64,000 nucleotides of DNA from Harmonia axyridis (GCF_914767665.1 NC_059506.1:19693825-19757824); one strand, 5' to 3'. Shown: positions 40,848 through 51,159, counted from the first letter of the stretch. Notes: generated from the sequence alone by a model not told the origin. Made by a program: numbers and translations.

Positions 40848-40880
40848 ATGCACATAGTAGTATTTTTTACGGCAACGACG
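40848..40880 (-). repeat. Right TIR of the DUF7869-bearing transposon
   Basis: Inverse partner of 35447-35479; next bases ATTT (40881-40884) are the target duplication. Confidence 0.8.
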
Positions 40881-42166
40881 ATTTGCAACCTCTTCATCTC
40901 CATCGCAACACTTGTCATCCTGAAAAATACTAAATTTTCTGAGACAAAACTTGTTTCTATTGGAATCAGTTATCGAATTAATAGTCTGCCAAAGTTTTTT
41001 ATAATCTTTTTTATTATCAGAAATTTTTTGATATAGTATGTATTCTTGGTTATCTTTATTAATTTATGCTAAAAGTTTCTATATTCTTCATATTTGGTTG
41101 CTAATTCAGAAGTGTAATTTTTAATCAACTGTTTTTTAAATTATCCATTATGTTCTATCGATTTTACGATACCTTGCGTAACCCAGGGTTTTCTTTTTTT
41201 ATTTTTGCTGTTAATTTGATTTTCAATTGTACATTGGTTCACGTTTGACAACAGTTTACTAATGAAAGTTTCATATATTGTTTCAACAGATTTATCTGCT
41301 TCATACACCCCTCGCCACGTTTCAGTTTTCAGTTTTGTAAATAATTTATTATGATTAATTTCCCTTTTATTATGTTTTTTGTTTATTTCATCAGATATTT
41401 TCTTATTAATTATACTTAAACCAATACAGTAATGATCAGTGATTGAACTCCGAATGATAAAAGGTTTTTTGCTATCTTTTTTATTATCTAAATCTGTGGT
41501 TTTAAGGAACAAATGATCAATTATGGTAGAAGGGACTTCACTTTCCCTAGTTGGTTTATTGATGCATGAAAACAAACCATTTTCAGACAAAACGTTCAAG
41601 TAGGTATTAACTTCGAAATTTTTTTTATCTTTAATATTGATATTTAAATCCCCTATGAATATTTCAGTTTTTAGTGGTTCAATTTGACCGAAATGATTTT
41701 GTAAATCGTCCAAGAAACTGCTGAGGTTCAAATTAGGCGATCTATAATAGGCAGACAGGCCGTAATCTTCACCATTTACTTTCAAGATACATCTCAGAAT
41801 AGTTGTTTCATGATATATATAATTATTGCATTTAGCATTTATTGTATCTCTGACATATAAGATTCGTCCACCATTTTTATTATTCAACGATTCATTATAA
41901 AAACTGTTAAAGCCTCTAATTTTAAAATGATTTAAGTTATCCACTCTGAAGGTTTCAGATAGTACAAGAATATCAATATTATTTAATTCTGTTTGTTCCA
42001 AATATAATATCAACTCATCGAAGTTTTTACGTATACTACGAATATTAAAGTGCAATATATTAAAATTCCCTTGTTCAGAAAAATAATTTACCTTCTGAAT
42101 CCCATCAAAGATCTCTGTTTCCAGACTACCATAGCCATCCACTCCATTAAAATAGTCCAGTGACAT
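40881..42166 (-). pseudogene. LINE ORF2, endonuclease half
   Basis: The frame starts MSLDYFNGVDGYG (42166) and shows HFNIRSIRKNFDEL, LSETFRVD, YYRSPNLN, GDLNINIKD, TIIDHLFLKTTD and ITDHYCIG: a complete apurinic-type endonuclease domain. It continues through RKPWVTQGIVKSI to a stop at 41141. The linker to the RT (QLIKNYTSELATKYEEY, KKLWQTINSITDSN) goes on to 40881 in shifted frames, then crosses the 5.4-kb insertion into the RT half at 35446. Confidence 0.88.
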
Positions 42167-42339
42167 AAATGTGAATGCTTAATATGCAATTAAATCCAAT
42201 CAAATCAAGCGACTCCGTACCTAACACAAAATCAATATGATGAAAAAAATCAAACAAATAAAGTAAGTATCAATATTTATCCCAAGTGTACTATCACATA
42301 TCAACAAGAAATTTTTTAAATTTATTTAGATTTGAGTAA

Positions 42340-42932
42340 TTTTAAATCCGCAATGTCCTTTACTTTTCTAATGCGGTTATTTTTCTCAAGAATATATAAC
42401 CGAAATGAGTAAAAACTAACTTTCTATCATACATCGTGGTGACTTCTTTATAAAGATGATTTTTTTTTCTTAGCAAGTCCTCAGCTATTCCAATCTTTGT
42501 TTCCCTCAGTAATTTGCAATTTTTTTAAAATCATGGCTTTATGGTGGTATTCCTCAAACTTCGCAATAATTGGTCTAGTTTTATCATTTTTTACGCCAAC
42601 TCTCTGCGCCTTGATTATTAATTATTATTATTATTATTATTAATGTTAATTTTCATCCTATTATTGAGTAGATTAATTACTTGCTCCGATGTTTTTTCTT
42701 CAATCTCCTCATCCAAATTGTATATGCAAATATTATTCATCTTACTGATCTGTTGTAAATGATCGATTCGATTTTCGAGCTGTTGAATTAATGTTTCTTG
42801 TTGGTTTATGGTTTCTTGCAAGGTGTGGATCTTATCTGTGAACTTCGATAATAATTTATCGATAAATTCTTCGCCACTTACGATTTCCTTTAATGTTTCT
42901 CTCATGGATGTTTTTATTTCATTGGTGATCAA
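42340..42932 (-). pseudogene. LINE ORF1 remnant with an internal TAA/ATT run
   Basis: ATG near 42932; residues 1-75 are a coiled coil (TIQQLENRIDHLQQ type), then NNICIYNLDEEIEEKT as in ORF1 RRM-like cores. At 42614-42646 an (ATT)n run interrupts. Beyond it, in shifted frames, KTRPIIAKFEEYHHKAMI and LRETKIGIAEDLLR continue the ORF1 core. The repeat either expanded inside the gene or marks a small insertion. Confidence 0.7.
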
Positions 42933-42950
42933 TTAACAGTAAAAGCCAGG

Positions 42951-43380
42951 AATATAACTTATTTCTAAATTTTCTTGATTTAGTTTATTGTATATACTTC
43001 TCGAAAACTTTATAAGGTACGGAGCATAAACAAACAGCACTACTCGCCACGCGCCATATGCGATGAATGAATAAGTCTGATATTTTGTTCTATTGAAAAA
43101 ATTTTGTGTCCTGGATATTGAACTGTTAATATTGTATCTTTCTGGTTTATTTCCAGTGTGTTTTGAACTATCCTTATGAAATCGTTTGGGTTTTTGAAGT
43201 ATTCATGAATGAGTATCTTCTAAAGTGATAAACCCTATTTTGAAGATAGTTTTTCGTTGATCTGTGACCATCAAACCCAACGATCCTATCAATCTACACT
43301 ATCTCAGGACTTTGTTACCGAATACTGGTCCTAATTGCGACATCAATCCATACTTTGCTAGACCTCAAGATTTATTTATT
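42951..43380. other. No gene seen
   Basis: AT-rich; may contain the LINE 5' UTR and unique DNA. No domain-bearing frame. Confidence 0.4.
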
Positions 43381-43797
43381 TTACAAATATCGCGAGTTTT
43401 GCAGGTTTTTTTTAAGTTTTCTATTGATCTTCTTGAAGTGTAATATGAGCATATGCTGTGCATTTTTGACAATTCGACACCAATCTATATGTGTATTTCT
43501 TATCAATTCTACACTCAATTTCTCTGATAATACTTTCTTCTTTTTGTTCTCACTTTGTTTATAAATTATATCATGCAAATCTATTGTTTCTTTCTTGAGT
43601 TCTTTTAATGCAATGTTTTCATCTTGATCTTTTTTTATCTCTTGAATTTGGATTGTATTTGCTATATTTTCCGTTTGTGTTTTGTTTCTACTGAGAACTT
43701 TCATCTTTGGATTTCGTTTCTCACTAGTATCATGATGAATGGAGAAGCATTGCACACATTCTTTCATTTCACAGTATTTTCTAGAAGAACATTTCAT
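43381..43797 (-). CDS. Lys-rich 138-residue frame of unknown nature
   Basis: ATG at 43797, no lesion. The N-terminus is Cys-rich (CSSRKYCEMKECVQCF), the middle is strongly charged (IQIQEIKKDQDENIALKELK) and the end basic. I recognise no family. It lies 28 bp outside the terminal repeat at 43825. It could be an exon of a host gene, a transposon protein fragment, or chance in AT-rich DNA, since it lacks a hydrophobic core pattern. Confidence 0.3.
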   Translation of the reverse strand: MKCSSRKYCEMKECVQCFSIHHDTSEKRNPKMKVLSRNKTQTENIANTIQIQEIKKDQDENIALKELKKETIDLHDIIYKQSENKKKKVLSEKLSVELIRNTHIDWCRIVKNAQHMLILHFKKINRKLKKNLQNSRYL

Positions 43798-43824
43798 AAA
43801 CTGGTGATCTTCATCTTTTACTTA

Positions 43825-43858
43825 AGACGCACACGGAAAAAAATCAATTCTCAAATCA
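43825..43858 (+). repeat. Terminal repeat, left partner
   Basis: agacgcacacggaaaaaaat-caattctcaaat; the inverse partner at 58957-58990 reads agatgcacgcaaaaaaatctattctcaaat. About 27 of 32 positions agree with a 2-nt gap. Inside both ends the DNA is AT-rich with repeated aagtatat/ttcaagaat words. Confidence 0.5.
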
Positions 43859-44735
43859 AGAAACAGGATATTCTTGAAATATTAAACTTGATCCAAGTAT
43901 ATATTGAATCGGAAAGAGTAAAGTAAGAAATTTGGTATACTTGGAATGAATAAATAGAATACCGAATACATATACTTCATAGAAATATATAATACTCCAT
44001 ACAAGTAAATGATGTATTCGAAATGAAGGAATAAATTTATTGATTCAAGAATACTGCTACATTTTGTTCGAACATACGATATTGCGACTTCGAAGATATC
44101 ATTTACTCATTATGAAAATTGAAATATACTCATTCCAAATTATATTTTTGAAGAATTGGTTTACACATTATAATTATATCGAGTGATACATTTTAGTTGT
44201 AATTAGAATATGATCAAGTCACAAAGATGAATGGGAGACCTATTTGCTCATTTTTCATGTTCGATACTAATCATAATAAATGAAAATATGAAATTTTGGG
44301 GACAAAATTTCGTCATAGTGAGACATATTTCATTTTAATATTTAAATATTAGGGTTCGAGTGTTAAAAGGGAAGTGAATAATTCATCTGAACTCTACCCT
44401 GTGATTGAATTAGCAGATAATATGAATTTTCTTTTTCTTTTTATGTTCATTGTAGCTTACCAAGTCAATGAAGGCCATACTAGATAATTTGTTAATATAC
44501 CGTTTCACAATACATCTAGTTTATGACGCCAAAAATTGTCATAGCGGTACCATATTGAGGTAAGTTATGTGATTTTTGAGATGTGTTAATAATACATAAA
44601 AATAAAAGTGAAATTGATTTTGGTGAGCAATCGTGAACATAAAAAATGATAAGAAAAACACATTTTTCATCTTATTTGAATTTTGACCAGTCTTTTGAAA
44701 TAACTTTTGTTTCAACATTCAAAAATGGATGAGGT
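43859..44735. other. AT-rich subterminal DNA, no gene seen
   Basis: Many short words of the type attcaagaatat and tactcattcc, also found at 58490-58950. No coding frame. Confidence 0.45.
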
Positions 44736-44763
44736 ATAATAATAATAATAATAATAATAATAA
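44736..44763. repeat. (TAA)n run at the 5' border of the long Dong-like copy
   Basis: About nine TAA units ending directly at the element start (gagataattcc). Confidence 0.88.
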
Positions 44764-47700
44764 GAGATAATTCCACCGTTTTTTTCGAATGACCAAAACC
44801 TAGAGTCATTGCATCTTATTACCTACTGTGCAGCCTCTACAATATCAGCAGTGCTCGGTGTGAAGCCAAAACCTAGAAGTGAGCAACCAGCACAGAAAAA
44901 ACAGCATAACAAACCACATTGGCGAAATAGGCTAGAAGCAAAAGTACATAGCCTCCGACAAGATATAGGACGGTTAACACAATTTGAAAAAGGTTCTCCC
45001 TCGAGAAAACTACAGAAAATAGTGGATGCAATTATGGATCGCCATAGGCGACATGCAAACTACGACGCCAACAATGAAAGTGCTCAAGAAACTCTAGATA
45101 CACTCAAACAAAAATTAAGTGTATACTCTGAACGACTGAGAAGATACAATGAGAGCTATAAACGAAAACATGACAATATGATTTTTGAAAACTCCGAAAA
45201 GAACTTTTATAGAATGCTTAATGAACAAACGTCAACTAAATTAGTGAGTCCTCCAAGCGCCGAAGATATGGAGAGTTTTTGGACCGATCAACTGTCAACA
45301 CCAACTCCTTTTAACTCCAAAGCGCATTGGATAAGAAGAGAGGAGAAATCATGTGAGACCATAAAAATAATGCCACATAGTGTAATAACGTCTGAAGAAC
45401 TACAGGAAATATTGAAGAACACTCACAATTGGAAATCTCCAGGCCCAGATGGAATTCACAACTTCTGGTTGAAGAAGTTTTGGTGTCTGCACGGCAGGCT
45501 AGTCGAATACATAAATAACATAATACATAATCCAACAGAAATGCCAACATTTTTAACAACAGGTATCACTTACCTAATACCGAAGGATTTTCAAAACACT
45601 ATGGATCCATCAAAATATAGACCTATAACATGCCTACCAACAATATACAAAATCATCTCATCATGTTTAGCATCTCGTATCTACAAACATTGCGAGAAAA
45701 ATAAAATAATAACAACACAGCAGAAAGGATGTTCCAAGAATGCACAAGGATCGAAGGAACAGCTGGTAATAGATTCCATCATATGCAACCAAGCCTTCAA
45801 GAAACATAGAAACCTTTTCATGACTTATTTTGATTATAAGAAGGCTTTCGACTCACTTCCACATGGCTGGCTGAAGAAAATTTTGGAGATATACAAGATC
45901 GATCCAATTATAACCAATTTTCTAAAGCTTGCAATGGACAATTGGAAAACGAACATCGAGCTTTCCACGGCAAACATAAAAACCAAACTGATTCCAATTA
46001 AGAGGGGAATTTTCCAAGGTGACTCCATGAGCCCATTATGGTTCTGCTTGGCGCTGAACCCACTCTCTAAAAAGCTAAACGCTACTGAAAAGGGTTTCAA
46101 CATTAAAGGAAATAATAATACTACCACCCTCAATCATTTGCTGTACATGGATGATTTGAAACTGATAACAGGCAATAAGAACCACCTAGAAATTATGGTC
46201 AAACTAGTGGAACATTTTTCGAAAGATGTAGGTATGGAATTCGGTTTGGACAAATGTCGTACTCTCAGCGTAGTGAGAGGAAGAATACAAGATGAACCGA
46301 TCACTCTCGCAAATGGACAGCAAATAGAAGCAATGAAGTTGGATGATCTTTATAAATATCTTGGAATGAAACAGAATCGACGAATCCACCACCAAAGAAT
46401 GAAGCAAGACTTAACGACTGAGTTCATTAGGAGAACCAAAAAAATCTTAAAAACAAACCTCAACAGCAGGAACATGACGAGAGCCATCAACACATATGCA
46501 TGTTCAATTCTAACATACTCATTCGGTATAGTTTCATGGAGCAAAACAGACATCGAAAACTTGCAACGTAAAATGAGAACGTTGATGACAAAAGCAAACA
46601 AGCACCATCCGAAAAGCAGCATTGAGAGGACTACACTGCCGAGAAATAAAGGAGGCAGGGGTCTTACGGACATCATGGAACTTGCTAGTGGGCAGATAGA
46701 AAGCCTACGGGAATACTTCAGAGATCAAGCAAGTACATCAGAGTTCTACAAAATACTGTGTGAAGCAGACGAATCAACACCTTTACAACTTCACAAGGAG
46801 CAATTTTCATACAACCACCAGACAAACCAAGAAAAATTGGATAGATGGAGAGAGAAGCCCCTGCATGGAAGACATTTCAACGAGGTGAACCAGGATCATG
46901 TCGACATTGAAGCGTCGAACTATTGGCTCACATCAGGTGCAATGTACCGAGAAACAGAGGGTTTTCTTTTAGCCATCCAAGATCAAGTGATCTCAACTAG
47001 AAATTACTGCAGGCATATCATAAAGGATCGAACTATTACCGACGATCGATGCCGATATGGGTGTCCAACAAATGAGACAATACAACATATCACGGGTGGA
47101 TGTCAGATGTTTGCAGGAAATGAATATAAAGAGAGACACGATGCAGTAGGAAAGATATTACACCAAGAAATAGCAACTAAATTAACACTAATTCAATCTG
47201 AAAAAGTACCATACTACAAGTACCGACCGGAGACCATCCTGGAAAACGAACGCTATAAACTGTACTGGGATCGTACAGTTTTGACTGATAAAACAGTCCC
47301 TCACAACAGGCCAGATATATTGCTAGTCGATAAACATCAAAAGGCAGCTATACTCATCGACGTAGCAATACCTAATAACAACAACTTGCGTCAAAAAGAG
47401 GTCGAAAAAATTTCAAAATATAGGGACCTCGAATTTCAGATAAAGCGCCAGTGGGGAATGATATCAACGAGAACTATTCCAATTATCATCTCAACAACAG
47501 GAAAAGTACCCAAAAATCTCAAGAGAAATATCAAGCAACTAGGGCTTAGTGAGTATATATGTAATGTAATGCAAAAAGCTGTTCTTTTAGGTACTGCAAG
47601 GACGGTGAGAAAATTCCTAGGAAGCGAAGGACAGGTCCAAGGATCGCGTGTAAGAGGACCAGAAGTTCGACGACAACCAGGGGGACCACAAGGACTGGAC

Positions 47701-47820
47701 ACGACCGAGCTCTACCCTTCTGATATTTTAAATATCTGGGATTGAGTGAATGTTCCTCTTAGCGAGAAGTGAGAAGCCGACGGCGAGGATAAATCCTACG
47801 CGTATAGGCAAAAGTCGAAA
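44764..47820 (+). mobile_element. Dong/R4-like LINE with long ORF, flanked by TAA runs
   Basis: From the TAA run at 44736-44763 to the AAT tract at 47821. One ORF with RT and a restriction-like endonuclease, so the R2/R4/Dong branch rather than the apurinic-endonuclease LINEs around it. Dong elements of insects are known to insert in TAA repeats, which fits both borders. The 5' end is probably truncated because the ORF lacks an ATG near its start and shows no N-terminal zinc fingers. Confidence 0.85.
44809..47745 (+). CDS. Dong/R4-like reverse transcriptase with restriction-like endonuclease
   Basis: Open frame of 978 codons, no internal stop; the first codon shown here is TTG, so the true start is lost or upstream. 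RT: WKSPGPDGIHNFWLKKF near 210, KYRPITCLPTIYKI near 270, YFDYKKAFDSLPHGW near 340, GIFQGDSMSPL near 405, catalytic YMDDLKLITG near 446. The zinc motif CRYGCPTNETIQHITGGC (CX3CX8HX4C) is near 748-765 and the nuclease RPDILLVDKHQKAAILIDVA near 835-854, giving PD..(D)xA/K-type chemistry. It nicks target DNA and primes cDNA there. The truncated copy at 14255 is its close sister. Confidence 0.92.
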   Translation: MHLITYCAASTISAVLGVKPKPRSEQPAQKKQHNKPHWRNRLEAKVHSLRQDIGRLTQFEKGSPSRKLQKIVDAIMDRHRRHANYDANNESAQETLDTLKQKLSVYSERLRRYNESYKRKHDNMIFENSEKNFYRMLNEQTSTKLVSPPSAEDMESFWTDQLSTPTPFNSKAHWIRREEKSCETIKIMPHSVITSEELQEILKNTHNWKSPGPDGIHNFWLKKFWCLHGRLVEYINNIIHNPTEMPTFLTTGITYLIPKDFQNTMDPSKYRPITCLPTIYKIISSCLASRIYKHCEKNKIITTQQKGCSKNAQGSKEQLVIDSIICNQAFKKHRNLFMTYFDYKKAFDSLPHGWLKKILEIYKIDPIITNFLKLAMDNWKTNIELSTANIKTKLIPIKRGIFQGDSMSPLWFCLALNPLSKKLNATEKGFNIKGNNNTTTLNHLLYMDDLKLITGNKNHLEIMVKLVEHFSKDVGMEFGLDKCRTLSVVRGRIQDEPITLANGQQIEAMKLDDLYKYLGMKQNRRIHHQRMKQDLTTEFIRRTKKILKTNLNSRNMTRAINTYACSILTYSFGIVSWSKTDIENLQRKMRTLMTKANKHHPKSSIERTTLPRNKGGRGLTDIMELASGQIESLREYFRDQASTSEFYKILCEADESTPLQLHKEQFSYNHQTNQEKLDRWREKPLHGRHFNEVNQDHVDIEASNYWLTSGAMYRETEGFLLAIQDQVISTRNYCRHIIKDRTITDDRCRYGCPTNETIQHITGGCQMFAGNEYKERHDAVGKILHQEIATKLTLIQSEKVPYYKYRPETILENERYKLYWDRTVLTDKTVPHNRPDILLVDKHQKAAILIDVAIPNNNNLRQKEVEKISKYRDLEFQIKRQWGMISTRTIPIIISTTGKVPKNLKRNIKQLGLSEYICNVMQKAVLLGTARTVRKFLGSEGQVQGSRVRGPEVRRQPGGPQGLDTTELYPSDILNIWD

Positions 47821-50200
47821 AAATAATAATATTTATTTCAAAATATGTCCAGATAAGGCCATACATAAAAGAAACAGTGTCAAGAAAATTGTCTTTAACA
47901 ACCAAAATATCACACAGTTATCAACAGATAATCATCCAGAGAATAAGGTTCTAAATTAACAAGATACTCTCTAACATTTCTCTTAAAAATCATAAAACTA
48001 TTTACACATTTAATTTCATTTGGTAACTTATTAAAAATTCTTATACACATATAAGAAGGATGCTTTTCAGATATCGACAATCTGTGTATCGGATAATGCA
48101 GTTCTAGGGATCTTAAGGGGTAGTTAGTTCTACTTGTATGAAGAGAAAATGTCTCTTTATTTTTGAAGAAAAAAATCAAGCACTCATATATATAAAGGGC
48201 AAATATAGTCATAATTTTGTTTTTTCTGAAAACATTTCTACAGGATTCGATGTAAGTCATTTTGAACATGATTCTCATAGTTTTCTTCTGTATCACAAAC
48301 AGTTTATGGACATCTGTGCTTGCTCCCCAGAAAATAATCCCATATCTTAATAGTGATTCAAAATTCGCAAAATAAACTATCTTAACATTTTCTATACTTA
48401 AATATTTTGAAATCGTCCTGATGCCAAAGCCTACACTACATAACTTTCCTGCCAAATAATCAATATGACAAGACCATCTTAGAAAGCCATCCAACTGTAC
48501 TCCGAAAAATTTAATAGATTCTTCTATTTTTACTTCACGACCATCTAAATTCAATGTATTCCCCCTTATTTTCTTAGATCTACTTGTAGTGAAGAGAAGA
48601 GCAGATGTTTTTTCCTCATTCATTATTAATTTGTTTTTAGTAAACCAAGACTTAAGCTCATCATATACTGACATTGCCTTTGTTTCAACTTCGACAAAAT
48701 CAGCGCCTCCTATCATTAAATTTGTATCTTCAACAAAAGATGTTAATGAGTTGATGATCTCTTCAGTTGAGTCACATATATCAATCATGAAAATTACAAA
48801 CAAGATAGGCCCAAGGACACTGCCCTGGGGAATACCATGGTTTGACTCCGCTATTTCAGATTTTAGTTCTTTCCCGTTATTAATGATTGAGACTATTTGT
48901 TGTCGATCCGAAAGATATGACGAAATCAATTCTCTCGCATTCCCTCTAATTCCTAGTTTTTCAAGTTTAACAAGTAAGAACCGTCTCGACAAACAATCGT
49001 ACGCACTCGCTAAGTCGATAAACAACCCCAGACCAAGTTTATCATTCTCGATCAACTTAATTATTCTTTCTGTAAATCGATATAAAGCTGTCTGTACCGA
49101 TCTACCCTCCAAATATCCGTGCTGAGATTCACCAAAGATATCGCATTCTTTCATAAACTGAGACAATCTTCTACAAATGACGTGTTCAAATATTTTAGAG
49201 AAACTGGGTAATAAACTAATCGGCCTATAACTCTCAAAAGAAGAAACATTTCCCTTTTTATATATGGGCCTTATTATCGCCAGTTTCAGTTGTTTAGGAA
49301 ATATTCCGAATTTTAGAGAATTATTTATAATGTATGAAAGTACATAACTGATTTCTTGCATACAATATTTCATTATATTGACCGGAATTCCATCAATATC
49401 ACTACTATATTTATTCTTAATTTTGCCCCCAATTTCAATAATTTCATCAGGAGTGGTTGGTTGTAAATCAATGCATTTAGTGTTATCCTCCAACTTACAA
49501 TTGAATGATATATCACTCAAATTACTCAACATAATAGGAATCTTATCAACAAGAAAGCTGTTATACTTATTTGCAATTTCGTGTGAATTTTGAAGAAAAT
49601 TATTATTATTTTTTATTCCTGTGCCTCTGATATCATTACATATGGACCACATAGTTCTGTTCTTATTATCAGATGACTTGATTTTATTATTGTAGTAATC
49701 AGCCCTTGATTCTAAAAGAAGATTATCATAATGACGTTTCTCATAATCATATAAAATTTTATATTCACTTTTATATGTTTTCATAGTCAACAAAATGTTC
49801 AGTCTAGACTTACTTTCCCTGATTTCATCTGTATTATAATATTTATTTTTATTAATTGTATTCTCCCCAATTTTAACTAATTTCATTGGAAAATGTTTCT
49901 CGAATATGAGTAAGAAAGATTTTATAAAATTATTCCATTGCAATTCAACATTTGATTCATCAACCAAAAAAACTCTTTCCCAGTCCTGTTGTCTCAGTTC
50001 ACCAAGGAACTTTACCTTATCCTCATCATTGTAAAATCTACGAAAAACTGATTTTAACTGATTTAATATGTCAACATTGAAACTTATTTTTTGTCCGAGA
50101 TGGTCCGAAACAACAGTACTGAGCAATTCTGAACTAACCTGAAAGTTAACGAATATATTGTCTATACAACTGTATGAATTCTGGTAGGTTCATGAATTGT
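47821..50200 (-). mobile_element. 5'-truncated LINE with complete RT and C-terminal domain
   Basis: The 3' end lies in the AAT tract at 47821-47836, against the Dong-like 3' end. The 5' truncation lies in the endonuclease C-terminal block (YSCIDNIFVNFQ, then VVSDHLGQ), about 50200. Same C-terminal family as the insert at 38422. Confidence 0.85.
47910..50126 (-). CDS. LINE ORF2 (RT part) with altered catalytic box FVEDT
   Basis: 738 codons without a stop; the frame is also open upstream into the endonuclease end. RT blocks: SSDIDGIPVNIMKYC, SYRPISLLPSFSKIFEH, GLFIDLASAYDCLSRRFLL, GIPQGSVLGPILFVIFM, then SFVEDTNLMIGG where FADDT is expected (about 48730), and FGVQLDGFLRW, YGIIFWGAS, HRLSISEKHPSYMCIRIFNK. 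The first catalytic Asp of the pair is Glu and the preceding Ala is Val. The rest is well kept, so the copy is young but probably inactive. Confidence 0.85.
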   Translation of the reverse strand: MLSTVVSDHLGQKISFNVDILNQLKSVFRRFYNDEDKVKFLGELRQQDWERVFLVDESNVELQWNNFIKSFLLIFEKHFPMKLVKIGENTINKNKYYNTDEIRESKSRLNILLTMKTYKSEYKILYDYEKRHYDNLLLESRADYYNNKIKSSDNKNRTMWSICNDIRGTGIKNNNNFLQNSHEIANKYNSFLVDKIPIMLSNLSDISFNCKLEDNTKCIDLQPTTPDEIIEIGGKIKNKYSSDIDGIPVNIMKYCMQEISYVLSYIINNSLKFGIFPKQLKLAIIRPIYKKGNVSSFESYRPISLLPSFSKIFEHVICRRLSQFMKECDIFGESQHGYLEGRSVQTALYRFTERIIKLIENDKLGLGLFIDLASAYDCLSRRFLLVKLEKLGIRGNARELISSYLSDRQQIVSIINNGKELKSEIAESNHGIPQGSVLGPILFVIFMIDICDSTEEIINSLTSFVEDTNLMIGGADFVEVETKAMSVYDELKSWFTKNKLIMNEEKTSALLFTTSRSKKIRGNTLNLDGREVKIEESIKFFGVQLDGFLRWSCHIDYLAGKLCSVGFGIRTISKYLSIENVKIVYFANFESLLRYGIIFWGASTDVHKLFVIQKKTMRIMFKMTYIESCRNVFRKNKIMTIFALYIYECLIFFFKNKETFSLHTSRTNYPLRSLELHYPIHRLSISEKHPSYMCIRIFNKLPNEIKCVNSFMIFKRNVREYLVNLEPYSLDDYLLITV

Positions 50201-51159
50201 GGGGAAAAGATCAAATAAACTCATTAGTGTGACAAAATCATACTTCCTCTTGTTGTTCACCAGTAAATCTAAGTATATATAAAACCGCTTGCACATATAC
50301 GTCAAACTTTAAACGTAAAATCACAGCCCAAACGGGACCATCTAGAGCAAAAATGACAAGAATAAGACCCCCCTCAAAATCGTCTGGAGATCCCGGGAAA
50401 AATCCCAAACCTTCGATTCTCCCCGCGGTTTTCGAGTATACGGGGTGTTTCGGATCATTTTGACATTTCAAGTCCCATATTTCTGTGGTATCTGTGGACA
50501 ATTTGGCTGTCAGTGTCATGTTAATAATAAATATTCCATTTCGATATATGAAAGTTCTTGAAAAAGTTTGCAGTTTCCAAAATTGTTATTCAATATTTAA
50601 ATAAATGCCGACAGATAAAATGCAAAGTCTTCGGCGAATCGAAAATTCGATAGATATTTGTCAAAATTTGGAAATGAATATTGATATCATCGAATGCATT
50701 TTCAGTTCAGGTTCGTTTGAAGGGTTTGTATAATTATTGATTCAATTGGATGAATGTTACTTTATTTCAGGAATTTTTCGTTTATTTTCCACAAACTATA
50801 AAACTACATTCTCTTTCGTGAGAATTTGAATCTATTGCGACAGAAGATGGAACTACAAAAGAGAACAGAAGTTTCATCTGATCATGTATTAAACAGATAG
50901 AAAAACTCCTTATAGATAATTCACAATTGGCTTTATTACTGGAAAAAAAGCCAAGTTAGTCAGATGACATTCAGAAATTTCCATGTGTTTTTTGAATATC
51001 TGAAATATACACTTTTACGACAGGAGAGTGCAAAAATATAAATGACCCATCCGTTTTTGAAGAATTTGAGTGCAGTGCTGTTCAATTTATAATGAATAAG
51101 TCAAGTCGTTGTGAAATCTTCCATACGAATAATTTCAACTATATATTATCTATTATATT
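50201..51159. other. AT-rich stretch, no gene; one relic transposon end
   Basis: 50238-50519 has a frame on the minus strand without a domain. The GC-richer part 50330-50470 ends in cggggtgtttcggatcatttt, which resembles the ACAGGGTG-type TIR ends seen elsewhere in the window. No complete element is recognised. Confidence 0.4.

Larger units (their letters stand above)
35447..40880. mobile_element. DNA transposon with 33-bp TIRs, ATTT duplication and a DUF7869 gene
   Basis: Ends CGTCGTTGCCGGGAAAAATG (35447) and the inverse of CGTCGTTGCCGTAAAAAATA (ending 40880). The 4-bp ATTT occurs at 35443-35446 and 40881-40884; removing one copy restores the interrupted LINE frame. Subterminal copies of CTNCTATGTG lie near 35546, 35598, 35637, 35655(inverse), 35709(inverse) on the left, and 40651, 40685, 40850(inverse) on the right. 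It carries a tyrosine-recombinase pseudogene (possibly nested) and a broken DUF7869-type gene, with a LINE and a MITE nested in the latter. Superfamily not assigned. Confidence 0.8.
33474..42950 (-). mobile_element. Full-domain LINE on the minus strand, split by a 5.4-kb DNA transposon
   Basis: Its 3' part is 33474-35446 and its 5' part 40881-42950. Across the split the minus strand reads DDKCCDGDEEVANAFNEFFT when the inserted DNA and one ATTT are removed, proving that both parts were one element. Contains ORF1 remnants, endonuclease, RT and C-terminal domain, and ends in an AAT-repeat tail at 33474-33487, into which the Dong-like copy is joined. The 5' border is uncertain. Several frameshifts make it inactive. 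Confidence 0.88.

Noticed and set aside
48589..49125. 178-residue plus-strand frame
   Set aside because: Antisense of the LINE RT core; no independent domain.
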